DNA of 64,000 nucleotides from the NCBI GenBank assembly GCA_027489375.1, contig JAIXZW010000019.1, forward strand, positions 214,326 through 278,325, read 5' to 3'. The notes below the pieces were generated by a model that did not search any database, had not been told where the DNA came from, and saw only the letters and a program-made list of their open reading frames with translations. The stretch is from Paracoccaceae bacterium. Lineage in GTDB: Bacteria > Pseudomonadota > Alphaproteobacteria > Rhodobacterales > Rhodobacteraceae. Both the position numbers and the translations under genes were made by a program. Each line of letters opens with the position of its first letter. Position 1 is the first letter of the stretch. Positions 35,951 through 44,535 of the stretch are shown here, in pieces.

Positions 35951-36702
35951 GCGAAACCGTCCTCATCACCGGCGCAGGGATCGGCATTGGCCGGTCTGCC
36001 GCGCTCGCCTTTGCCAAGGCGGGGCACCATGTCGTCGTGACCGACGTTCTGGATGCCGAAGGGCAGGCCGTGGTTGCCGAAATCAAGGCCGCGGGTGGCA
36101 GCGCGGAATACCACCGGCTTGACGTGCGTTCGACCGCGGATGCCGATGCGCTGGTGGCAAAGATCGAGGCTGCGCGGGGCGGTATCGACGTGATCGTCGC
36201 CAATGCGGGCATCGCCCACAAGGTGCCGCTGCCCGCGCTGACCGACGAGAAGTGGGACCACACCTTCGACATCGACCTGAAGGGAATCTTCCGCGTGATC
36301 CGCCCTGCGCTGGCCGGGATGAAGGCCCGCAAGAAGGGTGCGATCGTCGCGCTGTCGTCGATCATGGGCGTGGCCTACGGCTGGGATGAACATGTCCACT
36401 ATTCGGCCGCGAAATCCGGCGTGGTGGGGCTGGTGCGCGGGCTTGCCGTCGAACTGGCCAAGGAAGGCATCCGCGTGAACGGCGTGGCGCCGGGCTACAT
36501 CCGCACCGCGCAACTGTTATCGAAGGAGAACTCGCTTGGTCCCGAAGGGGCGGCCAAGGCGGGCGAATTCATCCCGATGGGCCGCATCGGCGAGCCGGAT
36601 GAAATCGCCGATGTGATCCTTTTTCTCGCATCCAACGGCGCCCGATACATGACAGGACAGGTCGTGGTCGTGGACGGGGGACTGCTCGTCGGGCGCTACT
36701 GA
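35947..36702 (+). CDS. Short-chain dehydrogenase/reductase
   Basis: VLITGAGIGIGRSAALAFA; NAGIAH; YSAAKSG; TGQVVVVDGGLLVGRY. Confidence 0.93.
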   Translation: MSETVLITGAGIGIGRSAALAFAKAGHHVVVTDVLDAEGQAVVAEIKAAGGSAEYHRLDVRSTADADALVAKIEAARGGIDVIVANAGIAHKVPLPALTDEKWDHTFDIDLKGIFRVIRPALAGMKARKKGAIVALSSIMGVAYGWDEHVHYSAAKSGVVGLVRGLAVELAKEGIRVNGVAPGYIRTAQLLSKENSLGPEGAAKAGEFIPMGRIGEPDEIADVILFLASNGARYMTGQVVVVDGGLLVGRY

Positions 36703-36759
36703 GCCGGACGGGACACTAAGAAGAAGACGAAACGCAACAGACGTAACAGGAGGTAGAAG

Positions 36760-37983
36760 ATGAACGATATGTCGCTGTCACGGCGCAAGTTCCTGCAAGG
36801 CACCGCAGGCACAGCCGCCATCGCCGCAGGGGGGATGCCCTTCCTTGGCGCGCAGCAGGCTTTTGCAGCCGACCTCGCCTCGCAGGAGCTGCGCACGGTC
36901 GGTCTTTCGGTGACTGTGCAAGAGCGTATCCTGAACGACTTCAAGGCGGCTTCGGGCGTGAAGGCAGTGTCGGGCAAGGCCGACATCTTCCCCAACACCC
37001 AGACCGAACTGCTGTCGGGTTCCACCGCGTATGACTGCTGGGAAACCATCGGCGAGCGTCTGCCGTCGATCGTGCAGACGGGCCTTGTCTCGCCTATCGA
37101 GACGAAGAACCTGACGAACTGGACGGGCGTCGGGGAAAGCTTCCTCAAGCCGTCGGACAAGTGGGAAGCCCGCGCCCAGATCGTCGGCCAAATCTGGACC
37201 GACGAATCCCAGACCGCGCTGAACATGGTGCCGACCGTCTACAACTTCGACTCCATCGGCTTCCGTCCCGACCTCGTCGATGCGGAAGAGGCGGCGATGT
37301 GGTCGTCGCTCTTCGATCCGAAGTTCAAGGGCAAGACCGGTCTGAACGTCGACCCGCTGATCGCTTTCGGTCAGGCCATCATGGCGATGAACGAAATGGG
37401 TCTGCTGGAAGTGCCGAACCCGGGCAACCCGGATGCGGCGGCGATCGAAGAGGCGTCGAAGTTCCTGATCGCGAAGAAGAAGGAAGGCCAGTTCCGCGCC
37501 CTGTGGGGTGACTTCGGCGAACTCGTGAACCTTCTGGCATCGGGCGAGATGATCCTTGCCGACGCGTGGCAGCCCGCCGTCATGGCCGTCAAGGCACAGG
37601 GCGTCCAGTGCTCTTATGCCACGATGAAGAACGGCTACCGCGGATGGGCCATCGGCGTCTCGGCGCTGAAATCCTCGCCCAACCTCGATGCCGTGACCGC
37701 CTATGCCGATTACTGGCTGTCGGGTGGTCCGGCGGTGGCCGTGTCGGAACAGGGCTACTATTCGCCCAACGACAAGGTCAAATCGGTCATGGCCCCCGAG
37801 AAGTACGCCTTCTGGTACGAGGGCGCACCGTGGGTCGGCGCGGAAGAGCGCGGCATCAAGGAAGGCGATCTGCGCGATGGCGGCTCGCTGGCAACCCGTG
37901 CGGCCAACGTCGCCTACTGGCACCAGTGGCCGGATGAATACGACCTGCTCATCTCGAAGTGGGACGAATTCCTGTCGGCCTGA
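36760..37983 (+). CDS. ABC transporter solute-binding protein (PotD-like), Tat-exported
   Basis: Tat motif SRRKFLQGTAGTAAIAAGGMPFLGAQQAFAAD; PotD-like C-terminus. Confidence 0.9.
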   Translation: MNDMSLSRRKFLQGTAGTAAIAAGGMPFLGAQQAFAADLASQELRTVGLSVTVQERILNDFKAASGVKAVSGKADIFPNTQTELLSGSTAYDCWETIGERLPSIVQTGLVSPIETKNLTNWTGVGESFLKPSDKWEARAQIVGQIWTDESQTALNMVPTVYNFDSIGFRPDLVDAEEAAMWSSLFDPKFKGKTGLNVDPLIAFGQAIMAMNEMGLLEVPNPGNPDAAAIEEASKFLIAKKKEGQFRALWGDFGELVNLLASGEMILADAWQPAVMAVKAQGVQCSYATMKNGYRGWAIGVSALKSSPNLDAVTAYADYWLSGGPAVAVSEQGYYSPNDKVKSVMAPEKYAFWYEGAPWVGAEERGIKEGDLRDGGSLATRAANVAYWHQWPDEYDLLISKWDEFLSA

Positions 37984-37998
37984 TCCAAGCCTGAAACC

Positions 37999-38025
37999 GT
38001 GGCCGGGGCAGATTGCTCCGGCCAC
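37999..38025 (+). other. Intergenic stem-loop between SBP and ATPase genes
   Basis: GTGGCCGGGGC-AGATT-GCTCCGGCCAC, 11-bp stem with one G-U; no T-tract. Confidence 0.6.
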
Positions 38026-38051
38026 ACCCAACGACAAACGGGGACTTTCCA

Positions 38052-39152
38052 GTGGCCTACGACCTGCAGCTTTCGCACATCGGCAAGGTTTACGACAACG
38101 GCACGCCTGCCGTGATCGACTTCAACCTCGATGTGGACAAGGGCGAGTTCATCGCCTTCCTTGGCCCGTCGGGCTGCGGCAAGACCACGACGCTGCGCAT
38201 GATCGCGGGGTTTGAATCGATCACCTCGGGCGATTTGCTGATCCGCGGCAAGCGGGTGAACGACTTGCAGCCGGAAAAGCGCCCGACGTCGATGATCTTC
38301 CAGAATTACGCGCTGTTTCCGCATATGACGGTGCGCCAGAACGTGATGTTCGGGCTTGAGGTCAAGCAGTTGCCGGTGGCCGAGGCGAACCGGAAGGTGG
38401 ACCGCATCCTCGACAAGCTGGGCCTGACCGAGGTGGCGAACGTGCGCCCGACGCGGCTTTCGGGCGGGCAGCGGCAGCGGATCGCGCTGGCGCGGTCACT
38501 TGTGGTGGAACCCGATATCCTGCTGCTTGACGAACCGCTGGGCGCGCTGGACGCGAACCTGCGAAAGTCGATCCAGAACGAATTGAAGCTGTTGCAGCGC
38601 GACCTTGGGATCACCTTTGTCTTCGTGACCCATGCGCAATCGGAAGCCTTGGCGCTGTCGGACCGGATCGTGGTGATGAACGCGGGCCGCGTGGAACAGA
38701 TCAGCCCCCCGCGCGAGCTTTACACCCGCCCGCAAAGCATTTTCGTCGCCCGTTTCATCGGCGCCAACACTCTGATTTCCGGCAAGGTGCGGAACGTCGA
38801 GGGCGGGGCGGTCAGCCTTGACACCCCCTTTGGCGCTTTGGTGGCCGAACCGCCGGCGGCGTCGATCACCACGGGGGCGTCGGCGTCTATCGTGCTGCCT
38901 GCCGAGGCGATGAACGTCCTGCCCGGTTCGATGGCCGAGGCGGAGGTGCGCGCCAAGCATGGCAATGTGGTGCCGTGCCAGATCAACCGCTTGCAGCTTG
39001 TCGGGCATATCCTGCAAATCGGCATGACCCTGCCGAGCGGCGAGAGTGTCTCGCTCGAAGGCCATGCGGACAAGTATCGCGATACGTTGCGGGCAGGGGC
39101 TGCGGGCTATGTCGCGTGGAACCCTGCGGATACCACGCTGATCGCGCAGTAA
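38052..39152 (+). CDS. ABC transporter ATP-binding protein (second ATPase, canonical)
   Basis: GPSGCGKTT, LSGGQRQRIALARSL, ILLLDEPLGALDANLR, H-loop FVTHAQSEAL; GTG start. Confidence 0.93.
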   Translation: MAYDLQLSHIGKVYDNGTPAVIDFNLDVDKGEFIAFLGPSGCGKTTTLRMIAGFESITSGDLLIRGKRVNDLQPEKRPTSMIFQNYALFPHMTVRQNVMFGLEVKQLPVAEANRKVDRILDKLGLTEVANVRPTRLSGGQRQRIALARSLVVEPDILLLDEPLGALDANLRKSIQNELKLLQRDLGITFVFVTHAQSEALALSDRIVVMNAGRVEQISPPRELYTRPQSIFVARFIGANTLISGKVRNVEGGAVSLDTPFGALVAEPPAASITTGASASIVLPAEAMNVLPGSMAEAEVRAKHGNVVPCQINRLQLVGHILQIGMTLPSGESVSLEGHADKYRDTLRAGAAGYVAWNPADTTLIAQ

Positions 39153-39156
39153 GATC

Positions 39157-40503
39157 ATGGCAGAAACCGCAAAGGCACTGGCCGATGATCTGCGCACGGG
39201 GCGCAAGGACCCCGTGGAACTGGTGGCCGAGGTTTACGACCGCATCACCGCCCACGGCGACGATGCGCTGTTCATCCGACTGACCCGCGACCGCGCCGAG
39301 GCCGAGGCCCGCGCCGCCCGCGAAAGGCTGCGGGCGGGAAACCCCGCAAGTTTGCTGGATGGCGTGCCGCTGGCATGGAAAGACCTGTTCGACCTGAAGG
39401 GCACGGTCACGGCCGCGGGGTCTGCCGTGCTGCGCGGGGCGGCGCCTGCCGTTGCGGATGCCGCCTTGGTGCGGGCGGGAATGCGGGCGGGGCTTGTGAC
39501 GGTGGGGGCGGTGAACATGACCGAATTCGCCTATTCCGGCATTGGCCTTAACCCGCATTACGGCACGCCGCGCAACCCGCGTGATCCGAAGGTCGCACGT
39601 TCGCCGGGCGGGTCTTCGTCGGGCAGCGGGGCGGTGGTGGCGGCGGGGATCGTGCCCCTGTCCATCGGCACCGATACGGGCGGGTCGATCCGGATTCCCG
39701 CCGCCTTCAACGGGGTGGTCGGTTACAAGACATCGACCGGCCATCACCCGATGGGTGGGGTTTTCCCGCTGTCGCCCACGCTTGATACGCTGGGGCCGCT
39801 TGCGAATACGGTCGAGGATTGCGTTCTGGCCGATGCCGCGTTGCGCGGCTTGGCGGCCCCTGCGGTCGGGCCTGCCGATGTGGCGGCGCTGGATTTCGTG
39901 GTGCCCGATGCGGTGATGTTCGACGATCTGGACCCCGCCGTTGCCGAAGCCTTTGATGCGACGGTTGCGCGTCTGGGTGCGGCGGGTGCGCGGGTGCGCC
40001 GGATCGCCCTGCCGGAGCTGCGCGAGACGGTCGAGTTGATGGGGCGCTATGGCCCGCTGGCCTCGGCCGAGGCGATGGACATCCATTGGGACCGTCTGCA
40101 CGGACCCGACGAAGCGAAGATGGACGCCCGCGTCGTGCGCCGCATCCGCATGGGCGAGAAGATGACGGCGGTCGATCTGATCCGCCTGCATCGCAGCCGT
40201 GCGGCAATGATCGCAAGGGTGAATGGCCTGCTGGGCGACGCGCTGCTGATCTGCCCGACGACCCCCAGCGTGGCCATGCCCATCGCGCCGCTCGAGGCGG
40301 ATGTGGAGGTGTTCTTCCACCACAACTTCCGCACGCTGCGCCATACGGCCATCGGCAACTTCCTCGACTGGTGCGGGTTGTCGATCCCGAACGGGGCCGA
40401 CGCTGGCGGGATGCCGACGGGGTTGATGGTCTGCGCCCGCCACGGCCGCGATGCGGCGTTGTTGGCGGCGGGACTTGCGCTTGAATCGACGATCCGCGGC
40501 TAG
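39157..40503 (+). CDS. Amidase signature family protein (GatA/AtzF-like)
   Basis: DGVPLAWKDLFDLKGTVTAAGS; PGGSSSGSGAVVAAGIVPLSIGTDTGGSIRIPAAFNGVVGYK. Confidence 0.93.
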   Translation: MAETAKALADDLRTGRKDPVELVAEVYDRITAHGDDALFIRLTRDRAEAEARAARERLRAGNPASLLDGVPLAWKDLFDLKGTVTAAGSAVLRGAAPAVADAALVRAGMRAGLVTVGAVNMTEFAYSGIGLNPHYGTPRNPRDPKVARSPGGSSSGSGAVVAAGIVPLSIGTDTGGSIRIPAAFNGVVGYKTSTGHHPMGGVFPLSPTLDTLGPLANTVEDCVLADAALRGLAAPAVGPADVAALDFVVPDAVMFDDLDPAVAEAFDATVARLGAAGARVRRIALPELRETVELMGRYGPLASAEAMDIHWDRLHGPDEAKMDARVVRRIRMGEKMTAVDLIRLHRSRAAMIARVNGLLGDALLICPTTPSVAMPIAPLEADVEVFFHHNFRTLRHTAIGNFLDWCGLSIPNGADAGGMPTGLMVCARHGRDAALLAAGLALESTIRG

Positions 40504-40549
40504 GGCCGCGTAACGAAAAACGACGACTTCTCAACAGGAGGAAAGACTG

Positions 40550-41452
40550 ATGGCGAAAAAGATCATGTGTGCCTTCGGCACCGACATCGACTCGGTGGCG
40601 GGCTGGATCGGGTCTTACGGCGGCGGCGACAGCCCGTCCGACATCCAGCGCGGCATCTTTGCAACCGAAGTGGGCGTGCCGCGCCTGCTGCGCTTGTTCA
40701 AGAAATACGACCTCAAGACCTCGTTCTTCATTCCGGGGCACAGCCTTGAGACCTTCCCCAAGGAAATGGAGATGATCGTCAAGGACGGTCACGAGGTCGG
40801 TGCGCATGGCTACCTGCACGAAAACCCGATCGCCATGACGCCCACGCAGGAAGAGGACGTTCTGGTCAAGTCGATCGAGCTGATCAAGGGTCTGACCGGA
40901 CAGGCTCCGCGCGGCTATGTGGCGCCGTGGTGGGAGATGTCGAATTCGACCGCCGCGCTGCTTTTGAAGCACGGCTTCACCTATGACCACAGCCAGGGCT
41001 ACCGCGACTTCCAGCCCTTCTATGCCCGCGTGGGGGACAGCTGGAATACCATCGACTATTCCAAATCCGCCAAGGACTGGATGCACCCGCTGAAGCATGG
41101 CACGGAAATCGACCTCGTGGATATCGCGGCCAACTGGTATGTCGACGACCTTCCGCCGATGATGTTCATGAAGAAGGCCCCGAACAGCCACGGGTTCGTC
41201 AACCCGCGCGATATCGAGGAAATGTGGCGCGACCAGTTCGACTGGGTCTACCGCGAGATGGATTATGCGGTTTTCGCATTCACCATCCACCCCGATGTGG
41301 CGGGTCGTCCGCAGGTGCTGCTGATGCTTGAGCGGCTGATCGAATACATCTCGAAGCATTCGGGTGTGGAATGGGCGACGTTCGAAGACATCGCCAATGA
41401 TTTCCGCAAGCGGTATCCTTTCGCAGGCGGCAAGCGCCCCGAAGTGATCTGA
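40550..41452 (+). CDS. Polysaccharide deacetylase (NodB) family protein, PuuE-allantoinase-like
   Basis: [79 protein letters not shown]. Confidence 0.88.
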   Translation: MAKKIMCAFGTDIDSVAGWIGSYGGGDSPSDIQRGIFATEVGVPRLLRLFKKYDLKTSFFIPGHSLETFPKEMEMIVKDGHEVGAHGYLHENPIAMTPTQEEDVLVKSIELIKGLTGQAPRGYVAPWWEMSNSTAALLLKHGFTYDHSQGYRDFQPFYARVGDSWNTIDYSKSAKDWMHPLKHGTEIDLVDIAANWYVDDLPPMMFMKKAPNSHGFVNPRDIEEMWRDQFDWVYREMDYAVFAFTIHPDVAGRPQVLLMLERLIEYISKHSGVEWATFEDIANDFRKRYPFAGGKRPEVI

Positions 41453-41458
41453 TCTTTG

Positions 41459-41482
41459 GCGGGGGGCGTCGGCGCCCCCCGC
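41459..41482 (+). other. Strong GC-rich stem-loop downstream of the deacetylase
   Basis: GCGGGGGGCG-TCGG-CGCCCCCCGC, perfect 10-bp stem, tetraloop; no T-tract. Confidence 0.6.
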
Positions 41483-41498
41483 TTCCCCCGTGGAGGCC

Positions 41499-41795
41499 AT
41501 GATGTGCAACGCCTGCGGCAATCCCGCCGCCCCCGGCCACTGGACCGAGGCCGGAGCGGCCACCCCGAGCGACCGCCTGCGCGCGCGGTTCCATCGCGCG
41601 CGGGTGCTGGATGACATCCTGCGCCCCTATGGCCTGACCGCGCATGACGGTGGCGTCGTGCCGGGCATCCAGCTTGGCACGATGGCGGGGGCAAGCAGTA
41701 TCGTGCACAACCTGTCCGAAGTCTGGGCCGAGGCCGAGCGGCTGCGCGGTGCGCCCATCGACCCGCTCGATCCGCGGTATCTGGATGACCTCTGA
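41499..41795 (+). CDS. Small CxxC-containing uncharacterised protein
   Basis: MMCNACGNPAAPGHWTEAGAATPSDRLRARFHRARVLDDILRPYGLTAHDGGVVPGIQLGTMAGASSIVHNLSEVW...; overlaps the cobW-type gene by 11 bp; alternative ATG at 41502. Confidence 0.75.
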   Translation: MMCNACGNPAAPGHWTEAGAATPSDRLRARFHRARVLDDILRPYGLTAHDGGVVPGIQLGTMAGASSIVHNLSEVWAEAERLRGAPIDPLDPRYLDDL

Positions 41796-42756
41796 CACGC
41801 GCCTGCGCCTGACGCTGCTGGGCGGCTATCTGGGGTCCGGCAAGACGACATGGCTGCGGCACCAGTTGCATGTGGGGGCGTTCGGCCCGCGGGTGCATGT
41901 CGTGGTGAACGAGGCCGCCGAAACCCCCGTGGACGACGCGCTTCTGGTCGGGGCCGAGGGGATGACCCTGCTGGCGGGTGGATGTTGCTGCTGCGTCGGG
42001 CGCGAAGAGATGATCGCGGCGCTACGGCGGCTTTGCGATGCCCGCAGCCGCCTTTCCGCAACCGAGGCGCGGCTTGAGCGGATCGTGCTGGAAACCAGCG
42101 GACTGGCCGATCCGGCGGCGATTGTCGCGGCGATTCAGGGCGACCCCGTGTTGGTCAACCACATCGTCGTCGAGGAAACGGTGGTCGCGGTCGATGCGCT
42201 GCACGCGCTGGCGCAACTGGCGACCGAGCCATTGGGGCGGCGGCAGGTGGGGGCGGCGGACCGGATGGTCCTGACCAAGACCGATGCCTGCGCGCCTGCG
42301 GCACTGGCAACATTGCGCGCCACGCTGGCGACGCTGAACGGACATGCCACGGTTTCGGCGGCAGTGCTGGGGGTGGAGGCCGCTTTGCCCGCCTTGTCCG
42401 CCGATGCGATGCCCGTCCCGCTGCCGGACCTTGGCGGTGAGGATGCGCGGGGGCCGATCCAGCCCACGCAGGTTGCATTGCCCGAGGATCTTGACTGGTC
42501 GGCCTTTACCCTGTGGCTTTCCGCGCTCTTGCATGCGCGGGGGGATGATCTGGTGCGGGTGAAAGGCGTGCTCAGGACCCCTGCGGGGCGGTTGCTGTTG
42601 CAGACCGTGCGCAAGGTGGTGCAATCGCCGGAAATCCTGCCGGAACAGGGTGTAAGCCGCAGCGACAATGTGATCGTATTCATCGGGCGCGGCTACCGGC
42701 CCGAAGACCTTGGCCGTTCGATGCGGCGTTTCCTTTCCCCGACGAGGACGACATGA
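41785..42756 (+). CDS. CobW/P47K (G3E) family GTPase, putative metallochaperone
   Basis: Walker A GGYLGSGKTTWL; CxCC motif GGCCCCVGREEM; VLETSGLADPAAI; TKTD. Confidence 0.9.
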   Translation: MTSDTRLRLTLLGGYLGSGKTTWLRHQLHVGAFGPRVHVVVNEAAETPVDDALLVGAEGMTLLAGGCCCCVGREEMIAALRRLCDARSRLSATEARLERIVLETSGLADPAAIVAAIQGDPVLVNHIVVEETVVAVDALHALAQLATEPLGRRQVGAADRMVLTKTDACAPAALATLRATLATLNGHATVSAAVLGVEAALPALSADAMPVPLPDLGGEDARGPIQPTQVALPEDLDWSAFTLWLSALLHARGDDLVRVKGVLRTPAGRLLLQTVRKVVQSPEILPEQGVSRSDNVIVFIGRGYRPEDLGRSMRRFLSPTRTT

Positions 42757-43196
42757 CCACCATCCGCCCCCTGCGCCCCGAAGACCGTGCCGACTGGGAC
42801 CGGCTTTGGACCGGCTATCTTGACTATTACAAGACCACCGTGCCGCAGGCGGTCTATGACAGCACATTTGCCCGTCTGATCGGGGATGATCCGCAGGATT
42901 TCACCTGCCTGATCGCCGAGGTGGATGGTCGCCCCGTCGGGCTGGTGCATTACCTGTTCCACCGGCATTGCTGGAAGATCGAGAACATCTGCTACCTGCA
43001 AGACCTTTACGCCGACCCGTCGGTGCGGGGTCAGGGTGTCGGACGGGCCTTGATCGAGGCGGTCTATGCCGCCGCCGATGCCAATGGCACCCCCGCCGTC
43101 TATTGGCTGACGCAGGATTTCAACACCGAGGCGCGCAAGCTTTATGACCGCATCGCACAGGTGACGCCCTTTATCCGCTATAACCGGAAGCTCTAG
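42753..43196 (+). CDS. GNAT-family N-acetyltransferase
   Basis: ICYLQDLYADPSVRGQGVGRALIEAVYAAAD; ATGA overlap. Confidence 0.9.
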   Translation: MTTIRPLRPEDRADWDRLWTGYLDYYKTTVPQAVYDSTFARLIGDDPQDFTCLIAEVDGRPVGLVHYLFHRHCWKIENICYLQDLYADPSVRGQGVGRALIEAVYAAADANGTPAVYWLTQDFNTEARKLYDRIAQVTPFIRYNRKL

Positions 43197-43858
43197 GTCC
43201 GGTTCTTGCGGTAGCTGTCCTTCAGCGCGATGAGATCGCCTGAAAAGCGGAAGATGTCGCAGCCCTGCACGTCGACCTGCTTTCCCGTCTTGTCGGTGCC
43301 GACAAAGCGCCATTCCGACAGGCCCGTGTCGCCCGCGACGTGGTGGCTGTCGGCGGTCCATGCCGCCTGGGGGAATGTCTCGAACATCGCGGCGTATGAG
43401 GCGCGCACGGCCTCGCGCCCGGTGAAGCGGCGGCCTTCGGCATCGGGACCGGCCGAGGCGTGAAAGGCGCAGTCTTCGGCCATGCAGGCCATCAGCGCAT
43501 CGACATCGCGGGCGTTCCACGCCGCCATGAAGCGGACAAGCGTGTCGCGGCGGCGGTGGGCGGTGGCGTCGGCGACGGTTTCGATTTCAAGGAATGAAAG
43601 CGGGGCGTTGCCTGCGTTGGTGACGTTGTGATGCACCCCTTCGCGGCGGGAATAGGGAACGCCTTGGGTCAGCGTGGCGGTAAAAGGCGCGCCGTCGGGG
43701 ATGTCGAGGCCAAGCGTGCCATCGGTCAGCGGCACGATGACGTAATCATGCCCGTGGACATGCCAGCCCGTTTCCGCCCCCGCCGCAAAGCGCCATTCGG
43801 TGACTTTGAAGCGGTCGTCGTCTATGTGGGTGACGCTGGTAGCCTGTGCTTTGGTCAT
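43193..43858 (-). CDS. Cupin-SnoaL/NTF2-like fusion protein
   Basis: N-terminal cupin WRFAAGAETGWHVHGHDYVIVPLTDG; C-terminal SnoaL-like FMAAWNARDVDALMACMAEDCAFHASAG...FRFSGDLIALKDSYRKN. Confidence 0.8.
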   Translation of the reverse strand: MTKAQATSVTHIDDDRFKVTEWRFAAGAETGWHVHGHDYVIVPLTDGTLGLDIPDGAPFTATLTQGVPYSRREGVHHNVTNAGNAPLSFLEIETVADATAHRRRDTLVRFMAAWNARDVDALMACMAEDCAFHASAGPDAEGRRFTGREAVRASYAAMFETFPQAAWTADSHHVAGDTGLSEWRFVGTDKTGKQVDVQGCDIFRFSGDLIALKDSYRKNRT

Positions 43859-43867
43859 GTCGGTTCC

Positions 43868-44386
43868 TCAGGGTGCGGGGTGACGCCAGATTTCCATCGG
43901 GCCGAGGCGGCTGTGGTCGAACACCCCCTCGAACCCGCAGCCCAGCCGTTCGGCAAGGCGGATGGAGCGGGCGTTGGCGGGGTCGATCATGCTGACCGCC
44001 GTGGTCCAGCCGAGGGTGCCATAGGCATAGTCGCGGGCGGCAAGGGCGGCTTCCTGCGCCACGCCGCGCCCTTCGGCGTGGTGCATCATGACCCAGCCGA
44101 CTTCGGGCGCGAACCAGCCCTCGGGGAACCAGAGGCCGACATGGCCGCAGAACCGTCCCGTTGCCTTTTCCTCGACCGCCCAGAAGCCGTAGCCGCGCAG
44201 CGCCCAATGCCCGAGATGCGTGGCAAGGCCGCGCCAAGCCATTTCGCGGGTCAGCGGGCCGCCGATGAAATGCGAGCGTTCGGTATCGTAAAAGGCGGCG
44301 AAGTCGTCGAAATCCGACTGGCGGTATTCGCGCATCAGCAGCCGTTCGGTTTCAAGGCGGGGGATGGTGACGGTATAGGCGGACAT
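43868..44386 (-). CDS. GNAT-family N-acetyltransferase (RimJ/RimL-like)
   Basis: LETERLLMREYRQSDFDDFAAFYDTERS; RGVAQEAALAARDYAYGTLGW; NARSIRLAERLG. Confidence 0.88.
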   Translation of the reverse strand: MSAYTVTIPRLETERLLMREYRQSDFDDFAAFYDTERSHFIGGPLTREMAWRGLATHLGHWALRGYGFWAVEEKATGRFCGHVGLWFPEGWFAPEVGWVMMHHAEGRGVAQEAALAARDYAYGTLGWTTAVSMIDPANARSIRLAERLGCGFEGVFDHSRLGPMEIWRHPAP

Positions 44387-44473
44387 GGGCAACCCGTGCT
44401 TCCTTTGCCCCAAGCTAACGGGGCGGGGCGGGGGGCGGAAGTGCCTTTGCACGCAAGCTGATATGCGGGCATG

Positions 44474-44504
44474 AAAAAAGGCCGGCCATGGGAGCGGCCG
44501 GCCA
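44474..44504 (-). terminator. Rho-independent terminator of the pair-3 hyu operon
   Basis: Minus strand GGCCGGCC-GCTCCCAT-GGCCGGCC-TTTTTTC, just downstream of the 44536 stop. Confidence 0.85.
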
Positions 44505-44535
44505 GTTTGTGCAGCGCGGGGAGGCGCCACAGGGA

